From Petunia secreta (lineage: Eukaryota; Streptophyta; Magnoliopsida; Solanales; Solanaceae): a DNA stretch of 64,000 bases. This document shows, one piece after another, positions 56,166-64,000 of the stretch. The DNA lies in the NCBI GenBank assembly GCA_029990175.1, contig JARKIP010000006.1, forward strand, positions 372,001 to 436,000, written 5' to 3'. The position numbers were made by a program, and so were the translations under genes. The number at the start of each line of letters is the position of its first letter. Position 1 is the first letter of the stretch. The notes beneath the pieces are model-generated. The model was not told the origin of the DNA. It ran no database searches and worked only from the letters and a program-made list of their open reading frames with translations.

Positions 56166-56184
56166 GCTCCCCCTCTTTGCCCGG
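56166..56184 (-). promoter_or_regulatory. Polypurine tract of G
   Basis: The minus strand reads CCGGGCAAAGAGGGGGAGC directly before the LTR start TGTTGACACC. Confidence 0.85.
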
Positions 56185-57190
56185 GGATGATGAAAGAATC
56201 TTCGGGCAAAGATAGTTGACGGAGTAGCCAATTTTGTCACGACGGATTGACCAAATGAGAGTTTTGAGGTATTTCAGCCGAACCCTGGTTTCTGAGTTGC
56301 CTACATATCTCGGGTTTCACGAGAATCAGGCCGTGTGTAGTTCTAGAATGGCATGTTGTCTGTGTAAGACATTTATGGCGCGCAATTTAAATGTCAAGGA
56401 TGAATTTGTCAAGTATGCAAAGCATAGATTTAATTGTACTTTAGCCATTTGGCGAATTAAATGATTGGTGAATATAGCAGTGGCATTATAAAAGACGAGA
56501 TAACATCTGTAGATAGAATGTGGAAAAGAGGCTTATAATCATCCTAGTTATGAAAATATGGCGCCCAACACACCCATAAAGAGGAGTTTACTTGGACATA
56601 GTTTCCATTACATCTCGATAAATGAGTCATCTTGTCTGCAATATCGAACCTTAGAATTCTCTTGACTAAACTAAGGATATTGAGGAGTAAGCAGGATAAG
56701 TGTGCATGATTCAAACAGATGGATCCGATTAAGCATAAAAACACGCACGATTGACACGACTAGGCCTGAATGAGAATGAATACAAACTTACATCCAGTCG
56801 GGAATGAAAGATTAAGCAGATTAAGGGTGCGAGTATAGAAATTTAGATTTGAGCGCTTTGGAACTCGGCAAAATAGATAGTTTGTAGGTGTAGCAAAGGC
56901 ATTGTCGAATGGATTAAGCTTCTTGAATAGAGTTCCAGAATGGTACATAGTATGAATTTATGATTTTGGGGTCGCACAATTTTCGTGCGGGGTAGTGATT
57001 TTTGGGGGCAACTTATGAGAGTATGGGAAATAGCTCGGGGGTTTGTCAAGAGATCGGAGAGTACCATGCAGTAAAAACAAGATAAGTGCAAATAGAGATA
57101 AAGATAAAGTAAACTTCCCTGTTGAGATGATCTCTACTTTGTCAAGTAGTGGTCTTGTATGCTTTCAGGTGCTTCAAGTGCTAGAAAATA
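56185..57190 (-). other. 3' untranslated region of G, non-repetitive part
   Basis: No coding frame recognised on either strand. Contains a TTGCCTACATATCTCGGG segment whose relative (complement GGGATACGTAGGC) also appears in the leader of H at about 62920. Confidence 0.5.
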
Positions 57191-57451
57191 TGTGCCTCTC
57201 GTCGGGAGATAATTGCCTGCTCGTCAGGAGCTATTAGTACCTCTCGTTAGGAGATAATTGCCTGCTCGTCAGGAGATAATTGCCTGCTCGTCAGGAGCTA
57301 TTAGTGCCTCTCGTTAGGAGATATTTGCATGCTCGTCAGGAGCTACTAAGTGCCTCTAGTTAGGAGATAAGTGTGCTTGTCAGGAGCTGCTAAGTGCCTC
57401 TCGTCAGAAGATATTTATTTGGTCGTCAAGAGCCACTAAGTGCCTCTCGTC
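57191..57451. repeat. Minisatellite 1 in G (~47-bp unit)
   Basis: About five to six irregular copies of a unit with GTGCCTCTCGTTAGGAGATA and GCCTGCTCGTCAGGAGCTA. Each half is itself a short inverted repeat (CTC..GAG). Confidence 0.85.
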
Positions 57452-58210
57452 ATATTTATCATATTTTAAGGCGGACGGGTCTCATTATCATATATTAAGC
57501 CTGATGGGACTAATCGTCATATTTTAAGCCTGACGAGGCTAATCGTCATATTTTAAGCCTAACGAGGCTAATTGTCATATTATAAGCCTGGCGTGGCTAG
57601 TTGTCATATTTTAAGCCTGACTAGGCTGGTCGTTATATTATAAGCCTGACGGGGCTAATCATCATTTCATAATCCTGGCGAGGCTAGTCGTTATATTATA
57701 AGCCTTACGTGGCTGCTTGTCATATTATAAGCCTGACGTGGCTGGTCGTCATATTATAAGCCTGACGGGGCTAGTCATCATATTATAAGTCCGATGTGGT
57801 TGGTCGTCATATTATAAGCCTAATGAGGCTGGTCATCATATTATAAGCTTGACGGGGCAAGTCGTCATATTTTAAGCCTGGCGTGGCTGGTCGTAATATT
57901 ATAAGCCTGACGGGCTAGTTGTTATATTATAAGCCTGATGAGGCTAGTAATCATATTATAAGCCTGACGAGGCTGGTTGTCATATTACAAGCCTGACGGG
58001 GCTGGTCGTCATATTATAAGCCCGACGGGGCTGGTCGTCATATTATAAGCCCGACAGGGCTAGTCGTCATATTATAAGCCCGGCGAGGCTAATCGTCATA
58101 TTATAAGCCTGACGTGGCTGGTCGTCATATTTTAAGCCTAACGAGGCTGTCCGTCATATTATAAGCCTGGCGAGGCTAGTCGCCATATTATAAGCCTGAC
58201 GAGGCTAAGA
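57452..58210. repeat. Minisatellite 2 in G (29-bp unit, ~26 copies)
   Basis: Unit close to CATATTATAAGCCTGACGAG followed by GCTGGTCGT. The core AGCCTGACGAGGCT is an inverted repeat. Phase of 29 bp checked at 57721, 57750 and 57779. Copies vary by a few bases. Confidence 0.95.
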
Positions 58211-58576
58211 TGCTATCGTGTACGTTGTGATTGCCTGCGAGTCTTGTGTTTGTGCTGAAGGATCTGTTCTCAAAGAAATATTCGTTAGTTGAAACAAAGT
58301 GGTTGCAATGCATTGAAGACCAAAGTATTGGCTTGAATCTGCATTTTTCCTTTTGTGTGCCAATTGTATATCTCGATGACTTTGATTATATGCATACTTG
58401 CATTCTCGTACTGAGTTCTGGTATTTGAAATTTCCGGTTTTGGAGGTTGCCTAAAATTATATTTGTCTTGAATTGTGATGGAATGTCTTCCTGTTTCATG
58501 CTTTTCAGTTCGAATGTCTTGGAGCTAACTTTGATGGATTGGTCTTTATAGAAAGTGTATTTGTGGTTTGGGTATT
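58211..58576. other. Remaining 3' region of G up to the insertion of H
   Basis: Non-coding; a 65-codon frame (58231-58428) has no recognisable relative. Ends with GTATT, the expected left target flank of H. Confidence 0.4.
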
Positions 58577-60343
58577 TGTTGACACCCAATTTTGTCCCAA
58601 AATTTTAAATTAATGTCAAATTATTTTAAAAAATAAGGTCTATTAAAAAAAAAAAAAAAAAAGGAAAAAATAGGCTAATCGATAATTTTAGTCAAATTGA
58701 TCATATTGTATAAAGTTGGCTAAAATTGCGATGCACCTTTTAAATTCAAATTACCCAAGCAATTCCTAAGTTTCCTAATTCATTCTGAAAGAGGCCAAAT
58801 GGGCAATGCACAACCTTCAATTAAAACACCCCACGCAACCCCTAATTTACCCTAAAAAGCCAAAATAGTTACTAATCCCAAATACTATCCTATTTGTGCA
58901 AAGCCCATATATACATTTCACACATATACACATAACCAACTATTCACTCATCATCCAAAAAGAAACCCTACACTTTTTTTAGCCCCCAGCCGAGCCCCCT
59001 CATTTTGGACTCCCTCACAAATCTATCAACGACTCTCTCTCTCTCCACAATCCCTCATCTCTCCCACACACAGATTTGCACACACGCAGAAACACATACG
59101 CACACGAAAAATGAGTAAAAGCAGAAGGGGATGGAGATCAGTGCAACGGATCGAAAGGGAGATCGGGGTTTTGGGGTAGCGAGGTGGCAGCGACGCCACC
59201 GGAAAACGGTTCGGCAGTCGCTCCCTCGCTCTTCCACTGCCTCACTGTTCGATTTTGTTTATGTTTTGATTTATTTCAATACTTTTGGGCACTTTGTTTG
59301 CCGATCTGGATTTGTTTACTGAAAGCTCCGTTGTTGTCTACCGGAAATTTTCTCCGGTGATGCTGCTCTGTTACCATAGTCGTTCTTTGGAAGAACTGCA
59401 TCGTTTTTGTTTGTTTTGGAAAATCTGATTCGCTGAGATTCTATGGATTTTCTATGCTTGGTCTTTGTTCCAGTTACTTGGAGCTTTAGATCCTTGGTTC
59501 TGGATTTTTTGCTTGGACCCGTTCGTTTCTTTTGATCTGTTGCTGATATGAAAGGGAAAAGGATTTGGAGTTGTAGTGATGCTGCATCAGCGTTGCTCCT
59601 CCTTTCCTATGTCCGTTTATTGTTGGTCCGTTCATTGTTGTCGCTGCTACCTCACCGGAAAATCTAAAAGCACACTGTTTTTTTGTTGCTCTGATGTTAG
59701 ACCAATGATGGGTTTTGATGGATTTGATGATTAACGCTGGAATAACAGTGATTTTATTACCCTACCAGTGGCTTCGATGTTTGTTTGTTACTGTTTGCAT
59801 CGGAAAATTTGCTCCGGTGGTGTTAGAGCTTGGATGGGTTTCTGGTTGCTTGACCCATTTCCCTGATTGCTTGACCCGTTACTTGGTTTTTTGCATTTGA
59901 CCCGTTGGTTGATTCTTGTCGTTTTATCCGGTTGAATCATTGGTTTGACCCGTTTACGTGATTGGACTACTGTGTGCATTGACTGGATTTTCTGAGTGCA
60001 GGGATCCGTTTTGGATAAATTTTTATCCATTATGGAGTATTGAACTGATTTGAACAGATACTACGCTAATGGCCGATGAAAAATACACATGCATGTATTG
60101 AGGCCTCGGGATTAATTTGAACATGATACTACACTTGAACCGTCCCGTTCCCGTGTCCCTAAAGCAAAAGGCGATGATGAATGCATTTTAATGCTAAGCA
60201 AGTTGAATAGAGTAGTGGGTTTGGTGCTTTGGCATGGCAACACGGCCCGGGCTCCGTGTTTGCAACCGTACCAAATCCCGAGCCTCTATTCAACGCGCCA
60301 TACAAACCTGAGCCTAAATTTTGCAAAAACAACCCCCGTTACT

Positions 60344-60415
<72 letters not shown>

Positions 60416-61223
60416 TCTATTATTATTATATATTTGTTATTTTATTTTTTACACTTTGACTATCGTACTAATTCAATTTTACTTGTTTGTTTTGCGAGGT
60501 ACATTTTGGCACGAATAATTTTTGGACGAGTTTGGCTAACTCGCGAATGAGAATAGTCCATTGCATTGAAGGCATTTGGAGATTGAATTCGGACCCGAGC
60601 ATTCAGAAATAAGACTTAGGAGTTTTAGAAAAATCAAGACTCCGGTGAGTTGATCAATTTTCCGGTTCTATCTTTAACTTTGCCTTCCTTTCCTTAGATA
60701 TTTATGTAAATAAAATGTATGAATTATTTTATTTGACAATAATATTTGATTGTTTGTATGTCGCTTTACTTTATGTCCATCACCTTTTATTGTGAAGTCG
60801 TTATTTAATTTATTGCAAATTGGGGCCATCTTAGCAAATGCGTGCAAGTAAAAGAATGTTTTGCAAATAAGCTTTTTATTCGATTAATTATTCTTATTAT
60901 TATATTATTACTATTTTTTTAATAATTCTTTTGAAAGAAAAGCACACTTGTAAATATTTGGAAACCTGTCGGATTAACCGTTTTTTAACGGAATTTCGGA
61001 AGTGCCTTAAAAACCTTCTTCCGAAATTAATAAAACCTCTTACCTTTAGAATCTCTGAAAAAAGACCGTCTTTTTATAAAAACGGAGTTTTTGCACGCAT
61101 TTGTTAATTTGGTTCCCAGTTTTCCTTAAATTGGGTGGCGACTCCAAAAACTCCAAAAGAGTTAGTCCATCCTGTTGATATTCCGGAATTTATCCTTCAC
61201 GGGGTGATTTTTGGGGTTCAACA
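58577..61223 (+). mobile_element. 5' LTR of element H
   Basis: 2647 bp. TATA-like ATATATAC near 58907 and CT-rich leader-like sequence after it (58970-59060) suggest the U3-R border. An (ATT)n run is at 60345-60411. ORFs inside it (e.g. 59715-59900) are not credible. No partner LTR is in the window, so the boundaries rest on TG...CA ends and the PBS. Confidence 0.8.
60345..60411. repeat. (ATT)n microsatellite
   Basis: About 20 uninterrupted ATT units in the LTR of H. Confidence 0.97.
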
Positions 61224-61226
61224 GCA

Positions 61227-61244
61227 TGGCGACTCCGCTGGGGA
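61227..61244 (+). promoter_or_regulatory. Primer binding site of H
   Basis: TGGCGACTCCGCTGGGGA, three bases after the LTR end; typical of Tat/Ogre elements (Arg-tRNA type as I recall). Confidence 0.85.
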
Positions 61245-61939
61245 GCAATAAAGGTTTTGACCATAAAGGTTTCCAATTGTTTGCAACTAGCATGCCTAAT
61301 TTATTTGCTTTATTATATCTGTTTGTTTGGTTTGCCTTATAAAGCATGCATTGTATTAATTTGTGCATAATCTGCGTTCCGTTCACATTTCCTCCCTCGT
61401 GGAGCCTGTCAATTCTCTTTCACCTCCTCGATTTCATCACGGGGCACCCGCTTGACGGGTAGTTATGCAGGAAGGGCATTGCCCTTACCTCACTCTTTGA
61501 AACTTCTTTCGTGTCACCAAAAGTTAGTTTGGGATATTGAGATTGCCTGGTTTTGTCATGGCCAGTTCTACTGCGTTGTGATGCCAGGTCTATCCCGCAT
61601 AGGTCGATTCAGCCTCAACCGTTAACCCACTCTTAGAAGGAGATTAGGTCATGCATGCATATTCACCTTAGTTTGGGAAAAAGTTTGGCTGATTTGGTTG
61701 GTTTGTGTTTCGGAGATGGCCTGGTGTAGTGAGATCTAAGAGGCGAAGCCCCTGGTGTCTTTGAAAGGATCAGTGGGGCCCCTCTCGTGAATGGCTTTGT
61801 GTGTGTGTAGGCCTATGTTGATTATCCAGCTGCAACTTTGTAAAAATTGAAGTATGCTTGTCGCATACTAGGAGAGCGAAGCCCCTGTGTCTTTGAATGA
61901 CCAGTGGGGTCCCTCCTTGAAGACCAGTGCGGTCTTGGT

Positions 61940-62062
61940 TGCCTAGGAAACTGAGAGGCTCGATTAAAGCCGAGGACCAGTGAGGAGCCCTATGAACAAG
62001 GTCTGTGAGCCTTGCAAAACCTAGGAAGCTGAGAGGCTTGTCTAAAGCCGAGGACCAGTGAG
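61940..62062 (+). repeat. Duplicated block in H leader
   Basis: Two copies, ~78 bp apart, of CCTAGGAARCTGAGAGGCT followed by AAAGCCGAGGACCAGTGAG. Confidence 0.8.
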
Positions 62063-62988
62063 ATTTATTTTGAAAGGCCAATTGGCGCCTTTCGTGATTT
62101 GCAGTCTGGTATTGTGGAGACAATTGGAAATTTATCCCTGGATGTTGGAAAGCAATTGGGAATCGTGCTTGGAGGAGTGTGGATGTTTGCAAAAGCTATG
62201 GAAGATTGTTTCGGGTTTTAGGCATTTGGGTTTAGAATTTTGTGCAGATGGTGTGAAGAGCATGAGCTGTGTTAAAATGTTAACTGTCTGCCTTGCTTTA
62301 TTTGCTCAAAATGCGTTAAATACTAGGTGTTGCTTGCTTGTGTGCAATCCTATGAATGACATGCAAACTATCTTAGTTACCTTTTGAGAGGTTTCTTTTG
62401 TTTTGTTTATTTCTCTAACAAATTTGTGAAGTGGCTGACCATCCACCATGCAAAGGTTTCGAGATATGATTGATGGTAGACGCTCTAGCTCGTGAACGAT
62501 GCAATATTAGAAACTAATGGCATTGTTTGAAAGAACTTGGCGATTGAACTTAGTAGCATTATTTACGATTTTAATTCAGATTGAGGCCCTGAATTGCATT
62601 GCACTTTAAAACTTATGTTAATCTGAATCAACTCATTTTGAATTTATGAAAGTTAAAATAAAATTCATCGCATTCTTATTATGTTATTTACGCTTGCATT
62701 TGTTTCCATTGCAAAATTAAAATTGATAAACTTGCCAAAACTTTGCTTGTGATGTATGGCAAAACAACTGAACAATTTGAAAACGATGCACTGAAAGTTA
62801 TTGTCTGCGCTCTTTGGATATTGCACTATCTGTTAAAACTTCAACTGGGGCAGCTTTATTTGATGGTATATGGCATTGAAGCAGTGATGCAGAACTACGC
62901 ACGATCTGATTCCCAAGGAGGGATACGTAGGCTCCCCATCGGGCTAGACCCTTTAGTATCTAAATTATTATTTTCCCCCAAGAAGGAT

Positions 62989-63110
62989 AACTGGGGCAAT
63001 TTTGCAAAACAAGTTGGAAATGCGAAAGATAGCAACTGGGGCAATTTTTGCAAAACGAGTTGGAGATGCGAAAGACAATAACTGGGGCAAATTTTGCAAG
63101 AAGCAGCATT
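62989..63110 (+). repeat. ~46-bp tandem triplicate in H leader
   Basis: Three copies beginning AACTGGGGCAA at about 62989, 63034 and 63080, each with TTTTGCAA and the first two followed by GTTGGAAATGCGAAAGA-like text. Confidence 0.85.
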
Positions 63111-63852
63111 GGTTATACGACAAGAACTTTGAGATTGGTTAAGCAAACAATGAAAATTCTAAGGCAAAGGACGTTCAGTTTGTTTTAAAATATGTTACAA
63201 ATTTAAGTCAAGGCAAAATTTTCAAAGTGCATCTTTGACTTCATTTGCATGCTTATTTCACTCGCTATATTGCATTAAAATATTTTATCTTGCCTCTATT
63301 TTTCAAAACCTATGCTATTTGAGTTCATGAGCCAAGTTTCTGAAAGCAATTTGCAAATCCAAGTCCAATGAGGACGAGGGAGCAGCGGAAGCGGCAAGAT
63401 CAGGATGAAGTCTGCAAATCAAACGCTTCCCCCTCCCTCCCAAAACTAATGATTTTTCTTTGAGTGCAGGAATTTTCAAAGCAACAAGATGAGGAAACTA
63501 GCAACTATCAATTCCTCATAGAGTATTTGTCATACACATTGAACAATGTTGCCAAGATAACCGACCGAGATTGGAAGCGTTATCTGATTCATCGCATACG
63601 CGAAACGACTTTATTTTCTCTCTATTTCTGCCCTTGCCTAATCAAAATTCATTGCTTTATTGACAACTTTATTTTACACTTTGCAGGAATTAAGCATTAA
63701 CTCAGTTTTTCTCAAGGATAACACTCAACTCTTTAGGGCTTCACCAATATAAGCCGGGCGACTTAAACTCTTACTTTATATCTCCTTTATCTTTGTCATT
63801 TTTCTGTCTATATGAATTTAATGCAAACTTTACTTTGCAGGCTATTCTACAC

Positions 63853-63990
63853 ATCAAGTCTATCGTATACAATCGAAGACATTTTTATTGAAGCCTACCA
63901 TAGACAATTGGAGGCCCTATTATGAAGTCTACCGTAAACAATCGGAGACATCACATTTACCAAGTCTACCGTAGACAATCGGAGGCGTGT
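63853..63990 (+). repeat. ~35-bp tandem repeat in H leader
   Basis: Four diverged copies of AAGTCTACCGTAGACAATCG followed by GAGGC or GAGAC, running towards the window end; each holds the inverted pair TCTAC/GTAGA. Confidence 0.85.
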
Positions 63991-64000
63991 TTCTTTATCA

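Larger units (their letters stand above)
54917..58576 (-). mobile_element. LTR retrotransposon G (Tat-like), 3' part only
   Basis: The 3' LTR (54917-56165), polypurine tract and about 2.4 kb of 3' untranslated region in minus orientation. The rest is beyond the insertion of element H and outside the window. The LTR start TGTTGACACCCAATTTTGTCCC-like (22 bases shared with H) and the tandem repeats in the 3' untranslated region fit Tat/Ogre elements. Confidence 0.7.
58577..64000 (+). mobile_element. LTR retrotransposon H (Tat/Ogre-like), 5' part
   Basis: 5' LTR, PBS and the first 2.8 kb of the interior in plus orientation. The LTR starts TGTTGACACCC as in G and ends GGGGTTCAACA. PBS TGGCGACTCCGCTGGGGA. 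No gag is reached before the window ends, which fits the very long leaders of Ogre-type elements. Confidence 0.8.
61245..64000 (+). other. Repeat-rich leader of H
   Basis: No ORF over 112 codons and none with a recognisable domain. Several short tandem repeats are listed separately. Two TTTGCAG sites (about 63680 and 63833) look like 3' splice sites, but I cannot show introns. Confidence 0.55.

Noticed and set aside
57452..58210. CRISPR-like array
   Set aside because: Direct 29-bp tandem repeats without unique spacers, in a plant retrotransposon; it is a minisatellite.
59131..59322. Short ORFs in the LTR of H as host gene exons (CT-rich leader, TATA-like box)
   Set aside because: The TATA-like box and CT-rich leader are explained as the LTR promoter; no domain or splice pattern supports a host gene.

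Overview
This window looks like a gene-poor, repeat-dense stretch of a plant nuclear genome. I see no host protein-coding gene that I would defend. Almost all of it is explained by transposable elements nested in one another. The LTR types, the Ty3 lineages (chromovirus, Tat/Ogre-like with a second RNase H, Athila-like), a Sirevirus-like Ty1/Copia element with an extra 3' ORF, Stowaway-like MITEs, a hAT-like element and a piece of plastid trnG-UCC all point to a flowering plant. The style of several repeats suggests an asterid, possibly Solanaceae; that last step is inference only.

Left half (1-36208). The oldest recognisable layer is two copies of a ~2.6 kb LTR family in opposite orientation (1-2610 on the minus strand; a second copy on the plus strand split into 3050-3405, 15942-16482 and 35307-36208), with a decayed Copia integrase piece between them. 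Element B (3406-15941, plus strand, target duplication TATGT) landed in the second copy. Element C (5730-13087, minus strand, a chromovirus with broken gag-pol) landed in B. Element A (16483-35306, minus strand, target duplication GATGA) landed further along the same old LTR. Element D (22890-32609, plus strand, Copia/Sirevirus-like, target duplication CTTTT) landed inside A.

Right half (36209-64000). Element E is a Tat-type Ty3 element on the minus strand (36856-54916). It has almost no gag, a broken pol with two RNase H domains, and an ORF on the opposite strand between pol and the 3' LTR with its own TATA box. A hAT-like DNA element (42642-53768, 8-bp duplication CCAGGGAG) sits in E. An Athila-like element F without pol (43648-53129) sits in the hAT element. 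F in turn carries two Stowaway-like MITEs and a solo LTR (49596-51991). Element G (minus strand, Tat-like, 3' LTR plus a 3' untranslated region with two tandem-repeat arrays) interrupts the 5' LTR of E. Element H (plus strand, Tat/Ogre-like, 5' LTR 58577-61223, PBS and repeat-rich leader) interrupts G and runs off the window.

The most interesting signals are in D and E. D carries an intact 641-codon ORF downstream of a pol that has three stop codons. That ORF has its own TATA box, a nuclear-localisation-like cluster and a C-terminal coiled coil. D also carries about 18 exact copies of a self-complementary 11-mer (GGAMCWGKTCC) spread over LTRs, leader and coding regions, in different reading frames. 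E carries the antisense ORF with its own TATA box.
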